Numbered from the stretch's first letter, positions 1 to 8,699 are shown. The stretch is DNA of 39,746 bases from Desulfobacteraceae bacterium (GCA_003818505.1 RPRI01000035.1:1-39746); one strand, 5' to 3'. A program made the numbers and translations. Notes: a model not told the origin generated them from the letters alone.

Positions 1-216
1 CACCTGAACAGTTTTGACGTCAAAATAGGGCAGATGGTTGAAAAAAGCGGTATTGTGGGACGCTCAGGAAGCACGGGACTTGCAGCCGGAGATCATCTGC
101 ATTTCAGTATACTGGTAAACAACATATTTGTGAATCCCTTGGAATGGTGGGATGCTTCATGGATATCGAATAACGTTACTGGAAAAATTGAGGCTGTCAA
201 ATCCGGTTTAAATTAG
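1..216 (+). CDS. M23 (LytM-type) metallopeptidase, C-terminal fragment
   Basis: The open frame enters from the left edge of the window, so only the last 71 residues are present and the start lies outside. The visible part carries the end of the LytM/M23 fold: a G-x-S-G-x-T-G-x-x-x-G turn followed by HLHF, the second zinc-binding HxH motif, then the usual FVNPLEWW tail. Family members cleave peptidoglycan cross-links, or act as LytM regulators of amidases, in the periplasm. The intact HxH argues for an active enzyme, but the first zinc ligands are outside the window. The stop is TAG at 214-216 and a repeat element follows directly. Which M23 subfamily it belongs to cannot be told from this fragment. 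Confidence 0.85.
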   Translation, partial: HLNSFDVKIGQMVEKSGIVGRSGSTGLAAGDHLHFSILVNNIFVNPLEWWDASWISNNVTGKIEAVKSGLN

Positions 217-450
217 GATGCGGATTTTCGCCGATAAACGCAGATAATTATTCTATTAGTGTTTATGAATTACCCCCGCAGAATACCCCGTCCTGTGGAC
301 GGGGATGAATGCGGAGCAGGGGCATTGGGGGATGCAATCCCCCTCCTCAAGTTTTATAAAGATGCCCCGCCCTGTGGGCGGGTTAATTCACATTAAAAAA
401 TCCGGACAATCTGCGTTCATCTGCGTCCTAAATGCAAATTCCTATACTAT
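212..450. repeat. Intergenic repeat copy 1 with nested hairpin insertion
   Basis: The gap between the M23 gene and the homocysteine gene is filled by a repeat whose ends are inverted: TTAGGATGCGGAT near 214 and ATCTGCGTCCTAA near 420-432. A second copy lies at 3838-3955. Compared with that copy, this one has about 118 extra bases (roughly 271-389) bounded by GAATTACCCCCGC and GCGGGTTAATTC, themselves imperfect inverted repeats. The extra piece holds three perfect hairpins: CCCCGTCC-TGT-GGACGGGG at 286-304, GGGGGAT-GCA-ATCCCCC at 327-343 and CCCGCCC-TGT-GGGCGGG at 366-382. No ORF of interest is present. Confidence 0.7.
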
Positions 451-513
451 TGAATTTAATAAAATTTATGTTTTAGGATAGACACTGACTTGGCTGTAGC
501 AGGAGAAGGGATT

Positions 514-1683
514 ATGAAGGAGTATAAGGTTAAGAAGAGTTATTCTGAGATCAACGAGAAGATCAGATCCGGTAAAGTTGTTGTGGTTACTGCCGGAGAA
601 ATGATTGACATAGTTAAAAACGACGGATCGGTTAAGGCCGCAAAGCGTGTTGATGTTGTTACCACCGGAACCTTTTCTCCCATGTGCTCTTCGGGCGCAT
701 TTATCAATTTCGGACATTCAGTTCCTACCATAAAAGCATCGAGAGTCTGGCTTAACAATGTGCCTGCATACGCGGGAATTGCAGCCGTAGATTGTTATAT
801 AGGCGCCACAGAAACATGCGAAGATGATCCTTTGAACAAGGTCTATCCCGGTGAGTTCAATTACGGCGGCGGACACGTTATACAGGATCTTGTGGCAGGG
901 AAAAAAGTGCATCTTAAAGCTACCGCATATGGCACTGCATGCTATCCGGGCCGCCTTGTGGAAAAGGAGATTTCTATTGCGACTCTACCACAGGCCACCA
1001 TTTGCAATCCGAGAAACGGATACCAGAACTATAACTGCGCAGTTAACCTGACAGATAAAATAATCTATACTTACATGGGCGCTTTGAAACCGAGAGCCGG
1101 GAATGCCAATTACTGCTCGGCCGGGGAGTTCAGCCCCCTGTTCAACGATCCTCATTATAAAACTATCGGTCTTGGGACAAGAATATTCCTCGGCGGAGGA
1201 ACTGGATATGTTACGTGGCACGGAACACAGCACAAGCCGACAGCGCAAAGAAACGAAAAAGGGGTACCGGTTACTCCCGCAGGCACAATGTGGGTCATGG
1301 GAGACCTTAAAAATATGAACCAGGACTGGCTTGTAGGTGTGAGCATACAGGGCTATGGCTGCTCCCTCGCGGTCGGGCTCGGAGTACCTATTCCGGTGTT
1401 GAATGAGGAGATTGCATCATATACGGGCATATCTGATGATGACATATTCACTCAGATTACCGACTACGGGAATGATTACCCGAACGGAATTTCAAAATCA
1501 TACGGCCAGGTCAGCTACGCTCAGTTGAAAAGCGGATTTATAACCTTCAGGGACAAAAAGATTCCTACGGTTCCTCTTTCAAGCTTTTCGAAGGCCCGCG
1601 AAATAGCGGATATATTAAAGGAATGGATTTCAAAGGGAAGGTTCTTCCTTGGCGAACCGCAGTTTACTCTGCCGGATGTGTAA
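514..1683 (+). CDS. Homocysteine biosynthesis protein (DUF39/COG1900, aspartate-semialdehyde sulfurtransferase type)
   Basis: The 389-residue protein matches the DUF39/HcyBio family throughout. Recognisable stretches are the N-terminal KSYSEINEKI and KVVVVTAGEM segments, the Cys-containing FSPMCSSGAF loop, the YGGGHVIQDLVAGK segment and the GGGTGYVTWHGTQH motif. In methanogens and sulfate reducers this family, with a ferredoxin/NIL-domain partner, converts aspartate semialdehyde plus sulfide to homocysteine without the usual acetyl/succinylhomoserine route. No NIL/ferredoxin partner is adjacent here, so it must be elsewhere or not needed. An upstream in-frame TTG at 490 exists, but ATG 514 has AGGAG at 501-505 and starts with the usual family N-terminus (MKEYKVKK). 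It appears to be a single-gene unit. Confidence 0.88.
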   Translation: MKEYKVKKSYSEINEKIRSGKVVVVTAGEMIDIVKNDGSVKAAKRVDVVTTGTFSPMCSSGAFINFGHSVPTIKASRVWLNNVPAYAGIAAVDCYIGATETCEDDPLNKVYPGEFNYGGGHVIQDLVAGKKVHLKATAYGTACYPGRLVEKEISIATLPQATICNPRNGYQNYNCAVNLTDKIIYTYMGALKPRAGNANYCSAGEFSPLFNDPHYKTIGLGTRIFLGGGTGYVTWHGTQHKPTAQRNEKGVPVTPAGTMWVMGDLKNMNQDWLVGVSIQGYGCSLAVGLGVPIPVLNEEIASYTGISDDDIFTQITDYGNDYPNGISKSYGQVSYAQLKSGFITFRDKKIPTVPLSSFSKAREIADILKEWISKGRFFLGEPQFTLPDV

Positions 1684-1691
1684 TTAATATC

Positions 1692-1914
1692 GGCCATGTC
1701 AGGGTATGGGCTCATATGATCCGCCGGAAAACATGCGGAAATATTATCCACGCCCCCAATTGGTCGATAAAGATCAGACAGGCAGAGACGAATAAAGGCT
1801 TCGTGAGCATTTATTCTCTGGGGCTGTTCGGATCTGATGGATGCGGATTTGCTGCCGTTGCAGGAAAAAGGAAAAAATCCGGCAGAGCATATGAGCCCAT
1901 ACCCTGACATGGCC
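1692..1914. mobile_element. MITE-like element with 37-bp terminal inverted repeats
   Basis: The left arm 1692-1728 and right arm 1878-1914 are inverted copies. The outer 27 bp (starting GGCCATGTCAGGGTATGG) are identical and the next 10 bp contain two mismatches. The arms enclose 149 bp with no convincing gene. The element fills most of the gap between the homocysteine gene and thpR and ends 27 bp before the thpR start. No transposase is present and no target-site duplication is obvious, so it could be a non-autonomous transposon remnant or a large cruciform/hairpin element. Confidence 0.7.
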
Positions 1915-1941
1915 TTGATCAGATGTTATGCAGGTCTCAAT

Positions 1942-2505
1942 ATGAGAGCTTTTATAGCAATAAAGCTTCCGGAAAATATATTGTCTTCCATAAATAATAT
2001 TCAGGAAGATTTGAAGCAATACAGGTTTCCGGTACGATGGGTCCGGCCCGGACACATTCATCTTACCCTGAAATTTTTCGGAGACATAAGCGAATCTGAT
2101 ATAAAAAGCATAGAGATTGCAATGGATGCCTGTGCAGGCATCTGTCCGCCTGTAACGCTTTCTGCAAAAGGGATAGGCGTGTTCCCGTCTCTTGCTCGCC
2201 CGCGTGTAATGTGGGCCGGGCTTTCAGGCCAGGTATCCATGCTTTCGACTCTTCAGGATGCTCTTGAAAAAAATCTGGAGAAATACGGTTTTATAAAAGA
2301 AGAGAGGCCGTTTAAGGGACATCTGACTATAGGCCGTTTTAAAGACAAGGTTAACAGTGAGCAACTGATTGAAGCAATGAGAAAGCATAAGGATTTCAAT
2401 ACGGATGTTTTTGTTGCAGCGGAGATTATTCTGTTTAAAAGCGATCTTTTGCCTGCAGGTCCTGTTCATACGGAGCTTTTGAAAGTACCATTAACGGCTT
2501 CTTAA
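1942..2505 (+). CDS. thpR: RNA 2',3'-cyclic phosphodiesterase (2H superfamily)
   Basis: The 187-residue protein has both hallmarks of the 2H phosphoesterase/LigT family: HLTL at residues 40-43 and HLTI at residues 127-130. These are the two catalytic HxTx motifs. The N-terminus MRAFIAIKLPENI is the standard ThpR start. An upstream in-frame ATG at 1837 would run through the inverted-repeat element and is rejected. ThpR opens 2',3'-cyclic phosphates on RNA ends in the cytoplasm; its physiological substrate is not settled. No clear Shine-Dalgarno is visible; the best is AGGTC at 1932-1936. It lies upstream of recA but is separated from it by about 260 bp of repeat, so a shared transcript is uncertain. 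Confidence 0.92.
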   Translation: MRAFIAIKLPENILSSINNIQEDLKQYRFPVRWVRPGHIHLTLKFFGDISESDIKSIEIAMDACAGICPPVTLSAKGIGVFPSLARPRVMWAGLSGQVSMLSTLQDALEKNLEKYGFIKEERPFKGHLTIGRFKDKVNSEQLIEAMRKHKDFNTDVFVAAEIILFKSDLLPAGPVHTELLKVPLTAS

Positions 2506-2610
2506 AAAGCCATTCTGCTTAAGTTGCGCTTCATCTTTCGTCATTGCAGCGTACTTATATGTACGCTTCATTCCTCAAGATTTGCGCGCCTTGCATAATG
2601 AGCTTTTTAC
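2503..2610. repeat. Long imperfect palindrome (interspersed-repeat type)
   Basis: Starting at the thpR stop codon, about 108 bp form an imperfect inverted repeat. It is centred on the perfect palindrome GCGTAC-TTATAT-GTACGC (2549-2566). The outer ends TAAAAAGCCATT and AATGAGCTTTTTA pair with one bulged base, and TTGCGC near 2524 and GCGCGC near 2584 also sit symmetrically. It may act as a transcription terminator or RNA stem between thpR and recA, or be a member of a genome-wide palindromic repeat family. Confidence 0.55.
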
Positions 2611-2768
2611 TTTGCCGTTGGAATTGAAGATCTCAGCCGCAGAGCGAACGGGGAAGCTTCGTTTCGGTTCAGACTTTTTATTTACTATCAGGAATAACGA
2701 TTTCATACCGGGTTTAGTGTAAAAACCGATCAGATGTTTTTCAGATACACAGGAAGAGAGGAGGGATT

Positions 2769-3809
2769 ATGAGCAATTCAACAGATAAGGAAAAAGCGGT
2801 TGATACCGCAATAGGGCAGATAGAGCGCCAGTTCGGGAAAGGGTCCATTATGAAGCTGGGCAGCAGGCCTGTAATAGACGTTCCTGTAATATCTACCGGT
2901 TCGCTTGCGCTGGATAAGGCACTTGGTGTGGGAGGTATCCCAAGGGGAAGAGTTATAGAGATTTTCGGGCCTGAATCATCGGGCAAGACAACTCTTGCTC
3001 TTAATGCCGTTTCTGAAGCCCAGAGACAGGGCGGGATTGCCGCTTTTATAGATGCGGAACATGCCCTTGATACAGGTTATGCAAGAAGAATCGGAGTCAA
3101 CTGCGACGAACTTCTCGTAGCCCAGCCCGATACCGGTGAACAGGCCCTTGAAATTACCGATATGCTGGTCAGAAGCGGGGCTATAGATATTCTGGTGATC
3201 GATTCCGTTGCCGCTCTGGTTCCAAGGGCGGAAATTGAAGGCGAAATGGGCGATTCCCATATGGGACTACAGGCAAGACTGATGTCCCAGGCCTTAAGGA
3301 AACTGACCGGAACAATCGGCAAAACGATGACCTCGGTTATTTTTATAAATCAGATAAGGATGAAGATAGGTATTGTATTCGGAAATCCGGAAACAACTAC
3401 CGGAGGAAATGCCCTGAAGTTCTACTCGTCAGTAAGACTTGATATACGTCGTACCGCTTCAATCAAAGAGGGACAGGATGTTGTCGGGAACAGGACAAAG
3501 GTCCGGGTTGTCAAAAACAAGATGGCTCCGCCTTTCAAAGAGGCTGAATTCGACATAATGTACGGAGAAGGGATATCGAAGATAGGTGATGTCGTCGATA
3601 TGGGGGCGGAGCTCGGGGTAATCGACAAAAGCGGAGCGTGGTATTCATATAACGGCGAAAGAATAGGTCAGGGCCGCGAGAATGTTAAGAAATTTTTGAA
3701 AGATAATGCGGATATATTCAACAGCCTTTATGCAAAAGTTAGAGAGACGATCGGGCTTGCACCTGCAAAAGAAGAAATTCAGGAGGAACAAGCCGCTGTA
3801 AAAAAATAA
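2769..3809 (+). CDS. recA: Recombinase RecA
   Basis: The 346-residue protein is a full-length RecA. It has the N-terminal helix with [20 protein letters not shown], Walker [10 protein letters not shown] at residues 67-75, the Walker B strand [10 protein letters not shown], the DNA-binding loop region with [15 protein letters not shown], and the acidic C-terminal tail. RecA polymerises on single-stranded DNA, catalyses strand exchange, and stimulates LexA self-cleavage. The start ATG 2769 follows a strong AGAGGAGGG ribosome site. No recX gene follows, although recA-recX-alaS is a common order; the gap to alaS holds only a repeat. I could not recognise an SOS box upstream. Confidence 0.98.
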   Translation: MSNSTDKEKAVDTAIGQIERQFGKGSIMKLGSRPVIDVPVISTGSLALDKALGVGGIPRGRVIEIFGPESSGKTTLALNAVSEAQRQGGIAAFIDAEHALDTGYARRIGVNCDELLVAQPDTGEQALEITDMLVRSGAIDILVIDSVAALVPRAEIEGEMGDSHMGLQARLMSQALRKLTGTIGKTMTSVIFINQIRMKIGIVFGNPETTTGGNALKFYSSVRLDIRRTASIKEGQDVVGNRTKVRVVKNKMAPPFKEAEFDIMYGEGISKIGDVVDMGAELGVIDKSGAWYSYNGERIGQGRENVKKFLKDNADIFNSLYAKVRETIGLAPAKEEIQEEQAAVKK

Positions 3810-3837
3810 AGCAGTTATTTTGTGACAGCTCCTAATA

Positions 3838-3955
3838 TTAAATTAGGACTCAGTTTTTGCCGATATCAGCAGATAATTATTTAGTGCTTTATATTTAAAA
3901 TCCCTAAAATCTGAGTTTATCTGCGTCTAAAAGGCAAATTTATATACTATCAAGT
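3838..3955. repeat. Intergenic repeat copy 2
   Basis: The recA-alaS gap holds a shorter copy of the repeat seen at 212-450. Shared blocks occur in order: AAATTAGGA, GCCGATA, GCAGATAATTATT, TTAGTG, ATCTGCGTC and a CAAATT/TATACTAT end. The 118-bp hairpin insertion is absent here. Part of the left half also occurs in reverse orientation at 11516-11560. Its ends are loosely inverted, so the transcript could fold back on itself. Confidence 0.65.
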
Positions 3956-3998
3956 TGCAGGAATAAATTTACATCTGAAAACAAATATGGAGTTATGA

Positions 3999-6629
3999 AT
4001 GACAGGCAGCGAGATTCGCAGGGAGTTTCTGGAATATTTCAAAAAGCACGATCATCAGGTGGTAAGAAGCTCATCCCTGGTTCCGTCGGATGATCCCACT
4101 CTGCTCTTTACAAACGCCGGAATGGTTCAGTTCAAAAGGACCTTTCTCGGAGAGGAGAAAAGAAATTATGTGAGGGCTACAACCTCCCAGAAATGCGTGC
4201 GCGCGGGAGGAAAACACAATGATCTTGAAAATGTCGGATATACAGCAAGGCACCATACCTTTTTTGAAATGCTCGGCAATTTTTCATTCGGTGATTACTT
4301 CAAGGAAAAGGCGGTAGAATTCGCGTGGGATCTTCTTACAAACGGTTATGGCCTCCCGGCCGACAAACTGTGGGCTTCGGTTTATCTTGACGATGATGAG
4401 GCCCATAACCTCTGGCATAAAAATATCGGTATTCCGGAAGACAGGATAGTCAGATTCGGTGAGAAAGACAATTTCTGGTCGATGGGAGATACCGGACCTT
4501 GCGGGCCGTGTTCTGAAATACTCATCGACAGGGGAGAAAAGTACGGCTGCGGCAGGCCCGAATGCAAAGTGGGCTGTGACTGTGACAGGTATCTTGAAAT
4601 ATGGAACCTTGTTTTTATGCAGTTTAACAGGGACGCTTTCGGGAAAATGACTCCGCTCCCTAAACCGAGCATTGACACGGGAATGGGTCTTGAGCGCATT
4701 GTCGCTGTGGTCCAGAATGTGCCGACAAACTATGATACCGATCTTATTGTTCCGATTATAAAAAGGGCGGGAGAGCTTTCAGGAAAGAGCCTGGGCGAGT
4801 CTGCGGCGTCCGATGTGGCGCTGAAAGTAATCGCAGATCACAGCAGGGCTGCAGCGTTTCTTATCTGTGACGGGATACTTCCGTCAAACGAGGGCAGGGG
4901 ATATGTGCTTCGCAGGATAATGAGAAGGGCGATACGCTACGGACGGAATATCGGACTTGTTAAACCTTTTCTGCATGAGACTTCCGGAGTTGTTGTTGAA
5001 TCCATGAAAGAGGCTTATCCGGAATTTAACGGGGCGGAAGCATTTATTGCCAATGTTATAAAAAATGAAGAGGCACGTTTTTCAGAAACTCTTGATAACG
5101 GGCTGAAACTTTTAAATGATGAACTTTCTGAAGTAAGGGCAAGAGGCGCGGATACGGTTCCGGGTGATGTTATCTTCAGGCTGTATGACACCTACGGATT
5201 TCCGGTTGATGTTGTGCGCGATATAGTGAGGGATGAGAAACTTTTTCTTGATATGGACGGATTTAATGCCGCAATGGAGAATCAGAGGGAAAAGTCAAGA
5301 TCGGTTGCCGTTTTTACCGGAATCAGCGAAGCATATAAAAATCTTTCTGCAAAAAGGCTGATACCCAGATTTGTAGGATATGAGAGCCTTTCATATGATT
5401 CCAAAGTTCTTCTTATCGTGGAAAACGGAGAAGAAGTAAATAAAGCCTCAGCAGGCAGAGATATCGAAATTGTCACAGAAGAGACGCCTTTTTACGGTGA
5501 ATCAGGCGGCCAGGCCGGAGATACCGGTTTTATTAAATCGAAAGGCCTTGAGATAGAAATCACAGAGACGGTAAAAGACCCGACGGGAATAATAATTCAT
5601 AAGGGAAAGATTGTAAAGGGCAGTGTTGCCGCCGGACAGATAGTAACTCTTTCAGTTAACAGCAAAAGGCGGAATGCGACAGCCCTCAATCATACCGCCA
5701 CACATATACTTCATTCGGTTTTAAGGAGGAATTTGGGCGACCATGTGAAGCAGGCCGGCTCTCTTGTCTCGCCCGACAGACTTCGTTTTGATTTTACCCA
5801 TTTTTCAGGTATTGACAGGGAAACGCTCAACAGGATCGAATCGGAAGTAAATGATAGAATCAGGGAAAATGCTTCAACATCGATCGAAGAGATGGATGCC
5901 GAGAAAGCTTTCAAATCAGGCGCAACGGCCCTTTTTGAAGAAAAGTACGGCGATGTGGTAAGAGTTGTTTCTCTTGCCTCTTTCAGCAAGGAGCTTTGCG
6001 GGGGCACACACACCAACCGGACTGGGAATATAGGCCTATTCAGGATAATCAGCGAATCAGGCATCGCATCCGGGGTCAGGCGTATTGAAGCTTTAACCGG
6101 TGAAGCGGCCGTAAATTATACGCAGCAGAGCGAAAATATTCTGCAGGCGACCGCCCGTCTTTTAAAAGAAAAGCCTGAAGCATTGCTCCAAAGAATCGAA
6201 AAAATGATTTCCCGGGAGAGACAGCTTGAAAAAGATCTCGAAAAAGCAAAGGCTAAAATCGCGTCAGGAGCAGCCGATGGAATCGATGAGGAGATAAAAT
6301 CCATAAACGGAGTCAGGGTTCTTGTCAAAAAAGTTTCAGTGGAGACACCGGCAGCGCTTAGGGATCTTGCCGACAGGTTCAGAGATAAGGTTAAATCCGG
6401 AATCGTAGTTCTGGGAAGCGCGGCAGGTGATAAGGTGCTTCTTATTGTTGTCGTAACAAAAGATCTGATCGGGAAATACCATGCCGGAAATATCATCAAA
6501 CAGATATCAGCAATAGTCGGGGGAGGCGGCGGAGGAAGGCCCGACATGGCCCAGGCCGGCGGGAACATACCCGGGAAGCTTGATGAAGCCCTGTCTATGG
6601 TCTATGATGTAATAAGCGGAAAGATTTGA
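3999..6629 (+). CDS. alaS: Alanyl-tRNA synthetase
   Basis: The 876-residue protein has the complete AlaRS architecture. The class II catalytic core is at the N-terminus (FLEYFKKHDHQVVRSSSLVP, then FTNAGMVQFK and RYLEIWNLVFMQFNRD). The editing domain has HTATHILH near residue 564 and CGGTHTNR near residue 667, which supply the zinc ligands. A coiled coil and a glycine-rich C-Ala end (VGGGGGGRPDMAQAGG) follow. It charges tRNA-Ala and hydrolyses mischarged Ser/Gly-tRNA in the cytoplasm. ATG 3999 gives the usual MTGSEIRREF start; an overlapping ATG at 3995 is in another frame. The ribosome site TGGAG is modest. Nothing looks broken or unusual. Confidence 0.98.
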   Translation: MTGSEIRREFLEYFKKHDHQVVRSSSLVPSDDPTLLFTNAGMVQFKRTFLGEEKRNYVRATTSQKCVRAGGKHNDLENVGYTARHHTFFEMLGNFSFGDYFKEKAVEFAWDLLTNGYGLPADKLWASVYLDDDEAHNLWHKNIGIPEDRIVRFGEKDNFWSMGDTGPCGPCSEILIDRGEKYGCGRPECKVGCDCDRYLEIWNLVFMQFNRDAFGKMTPLPKPSIDTGMGLERIVAVVQNVPTNYDTDLIVPIIKRAGELSGKSLGESAASDVALKVIADHSRAAAFLICDGILPSNEGRGYVLRRIMRRAIRYGRNIGLVKPFLHETSGVVVESMKEAYPEFNGAEAFIANVIKNEEARFSETLDNGLKLLNDELSEVRARGADTVPGDVIFRLYDTYGFPVDVVRDIVRDEKLFLDMDGFNAAMENQREKSRSVAVFTGISEAYKNLSAKRLIPRFVGYESLSYDSKVLLIVENGEEVNKASAGRDIEIVTEETPFYGESGGQAGDTGFIKSKGLEIEITETVKDPTGIIIHKGKIVKGSVAAGQIVTLSVNSKRRNATALNHTATHILHSVLRRNLGDHVKQAGSLVSPDRLRFDFTHFSGIDRETLNRIESEVNDRIRENASTSIEEMDAEKAFKSGATALFEEKYGDVVRVVSLASFSKELCGGTHTNRTGNIGLFRIISESGIASGVRRIEALTGEAAVNYTQQSENILQATARLLKEKPEALLQRIEKMISRERQLEKDLEKAKAKIASGAADGIDEEIKSINGVRVLVKKVSVETPAALRDLADRFRDKVKSGIVVLGSAAGDKVLLIVVVTKDLIGKYHAGNIIKQISAIVGGGGGGRPDMAQAGGNIPGKLDEALSMVYDVISGKI

Positions 6630-6714
6630 TCGTTTCATAAAAAACAATGCAAAAGCAGGAGTCAGGCAAAAGTTTAACAGCAGTCCGGAATCAGCATATG
6701 ATTGGAGGGATAAA

Positions 6715-7029
6715 ATGACGGATATGAGCAATAAACCTGAAAAAGGCATTAATGTGTCTGAAGATGAAATGGTTTATAAAAAAAAGTTTCAGCAGTTGCT
6801 TGATGCAACCAGATCTATCTGTCATGAATTAAGCCAGCCTATAACTGTTATTTCAGGATATTCCGAATTACTCTTGTTGAAAAAGACGGAAAAGGATCCG
6901 CAGTATGAAAAATTGCTTGAAATAAAAAAGCAGGCGGATATAATCGACGGCACTATAAGGCGGCTGCGCAGTGTTTTGAAATACTCCATGAGCAATGGCT
7001 TGCCCGGAAATGAAATAATAGGAGGATAA
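6715..7029 (+). CDS. Lone HisKA (DHp) domain protein, no kinase ATPase domain
   Basis: This 104-residue protein has an N-terminal linker and then a histidine-kinase dimerisation/phosphoacceptor helix, RSICHELSQPITVISGYSELL. The H-box His is at residue 37. The second DHp helix follows to about residue 95 (KQADIIDGTIRRLRSVLKYS). There is no HATPase_c domain: the frame ends in GG-stop and the next gene is convergent. It may be a phosphotransfer or dimerisation partner for another kinase, or a remnant of a full kinase. ATG 6715 has a good GGAGG at 6703-6707, so it is probably expressed. The function is not known. Confidence 0.7.
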   Translation: MTDMSNKPEKGINVSEDEMVYKKKFQQLLDATRSICHELSQPITVISGYSELLLLKKTEKDPQYEKLLEIKKQADIIDGTIRRLRSVLKYSMSNGLPGNEIIGG

Positions 7030-7048
7030 GGTTCATCCGCTTCGCCTT

Positions 7049-8041
7049 TCAGGCAACCTGAAACAGGTCGATCTCTTTGACTCCACTCCCCTCTGATAAC
7101 TGTGGATTTTCAAACCTTGCGGTCAAAACACGGTTTACAGAACCTAAAGTGATATCTAAAAATGTTTGCTGCCGGTTTGTCCGCTGCAACCGGTTGCGTA
7201 TCTCATCTTTCAGGTCCTCTTCAATCACTCTGTATGACTTACGATTGCCGGGAGATCCGCTCGAGTTGATGAAAACCCATCGCCCGTCTTTGCGGTCAAT
7301 AATTCCTGTGTGCCCGATATTCCGGGATGAAAAAGAGAGGATAGCGCCTTTTTTCAAGTGAGGTTCAATTTTGTTCCAGATTTCCTCAAAAGAAGTGTCT
7401 GTTACTCCGGAGACCTTGATTTCAACAGGGTTATCGCACAAAAGCCGGGTTATGCCTTCCCCTGTCAGAAAAGCGTTTTGTTTCATGCCAAGGCTGCGCG
7501 CCTGATCAATTAAAGTGCTGCCAACTCCATTGATGCCGTAATAGGAGATTCCGTTATCTTCCAGAATTCCGGCAAGAAATTCATAACAATCCTTATTCAA
7601 GAGTTGCCTTAATCCGGGCGCTTTCGGATTATCGATCTGACTTACGGTCTCAGGGTTCCTGTTTTCAGCCGTTGTTACAGGCGTGTTGTCACCGGTAGTT
7701 TCATTAAATATGGGGTTTTTAAACTGATGACTGTTGTAAAGATTAACTCCTTCATTTTTAAGCTGGTCGGTTAAAAGGTCAAAATGCTTCCGACCCTCTT
7801 CGGTAGCCGGGATCTTTCCTGTAACATAATCGTGGCGTTCTAAAACAAGCCGGGCAATTTTGCCTGCCCTGGATGGATCATTCCGCCGTATTTGTTTCCA
7901 TTTTTCATATTGCATAGTATCTTTGAGCAGAGTGTCAGTCAGGCTGACAGAAAAAAGTTCGTTAAAGCCTGAACGGGCGGGATGTAATTCCCTGTGGGCC
8001 GTTATGGCATCAATTTTGTTTGTATGATAGATGGGAAGCAT
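7049..8041 (-). CDS. Uncharacterised protein with papain-like (NlpC/P60-type) C-terminal domain
   Basis: I do not recognise a named family for this 330-residue protein. The second half looks like a cysteine-peptidase fold: Cys152 at the start of a helix (KDCYEFLAGIL), His244 in GHTGIIDRKDGRW, and Asn259 in FINSSG. That is the order Cys, His, polar residue used by NlpC/P60 and other papain-like enzymes. The first 140 residues are charged, with no signal peptide visible. NlpC/P60 proteins cut peptidoglycan peptides, but other members have unrelated roles. The gene stands alone, convergent with the HisKA gene 19 bp away. ATG 8041 has a weak AAAGGA upstream. The assignment rests on motif order only. 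Confidence 0.6.
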   Translation of the reverse strand: MLPIYHTNKIDAITAHRELHPARSGFNELFSVSLTDTLLKDTMQYEKWKQIRRNDPSRAGKIARLVLERHDYVTGKIPATEEGRKHFDLLTDQLKNEGVNLYNSHQFKNPIFNETTGDNTPVTTAENRNPETVSQIDNPKAPGLRQLLNKDCYEFLAGILEDNGISYYGINGVGSTLIDQARSLGMKQNAFLTGEGITRLLCDNPVEIKVSGVTDTSFEEIWNKIEPHLKKGAILSFSSRNIGHTGIIDRKDGRWVFINSSGSPGNRKSYRVIEEDLKDEIRNRLQRTNRQQTFLDITLGSVNRVLTARFENPQLSEGSGVKEIDLFQVA

Positions 8042-8699
8042 CCGCCTCAGATTCCTTTAATAATTTCGTAAATCTACTTGCACCCCTCAGGGGGGATTCT
8101 GAAAAAAATTCCCGGGAAAGGGTTAGGCGCGTTAACGAAACCGCCAATGTTATTTTGTTTCATTATGGCAATTTATGCCTTTTACTGCGTCCAATATTCC
8201 GGTTTTTTTTTAACGACGGTTTAGGACTCCATATGCCATTTTTAATAACCGAGAACTACTTTATTCTTTTTCTGCGGCTTAAAAAATCAGAATACACTGG
8301 AAATAAGCAAAATAAGTGCCATTTGAAGATCCTGGCATCAAGTTGATGGTTATCTTAGACCGCAGGGGAATTGGAGTCTGTTTGAAGTTTGATAGCAAAC
8401 CAGGCTGCAGGCAGCAAAAAGTTTTGAATAGATTGTAATACCTCATTATTACAGTAATTTGATATGAATGATTGGTGGCATATTGTCGGATTAATTCTAT
8501 AAGTAGCCGATAACAGATGCCTGTTATGGTGCATGAGTATTTTTATTTTGATTCATTGAGATCCGTCGTTAATTTGTCGATAAGTGTCAATATCCTGGCA
8601 TCAATATACGGAAAAAAAGTTTTAAAACGGCAAAAAAAATATGGGGGAAAAGATAAAAAGGGAAAATAATTAGAGGTGCAGTACAATATTCCGAACAGG
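8042..8699. other. 658-bp intergenic region without a recognised gene
   Basis: This AT-rich gap separates two minus-strand genes. Near its left end, 8077-8102 (CTTGCACCCCTCAGGGGGG) is a short GC-rich hairpin sequence that recurs in related form at 9558-9582. An ORF of 108 codons on the plus strand (8020-8346) has no ribosome site and non-protein-like composition. I see no tRNA, riboswitch or promoter that I can defend. Confidence 0.5.

Noticed and set aside
207-236. Possible sigma-28 promoter (TAAA...GCCGATAA) on the plus strand
   Set aside because: The spacing is 17 nt, the sequence is part of the intergenic repeat family, and the gene downstream is metabolic.
1837-1941. N-terminal extension of thpR to the upstream ATG
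   Set aside because: It would translate the right arm of the inverted-repeat element; the conserved ThpR N-terminus starts at 1942.
2611-2768. SOS/LexA box upstream of recA
   Set aside because: I found no palindrome matching a LexA site that I know for this group; a box of unknown type remains possible.
7047-7063. TTTCAGG-CAA-CCTGAAA hairpin as a bidirectional terminator between convergent genes
   Set aside because: There is no T-run on either side and it lies within the end of the minus-strand coding region.
8168-8185. Minus-strand sigma-54-like GGCATAAATTGCC before the peptidase-like gene
   Set aside because: The GG and GC elements are 8 nt apart instead of the required 10.
8020-8346. 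108-codon plus-strand ORF
   Set aside because: No ribosome site, overlaps the start of a better minus-strand gene, and the composition does not look like protein.
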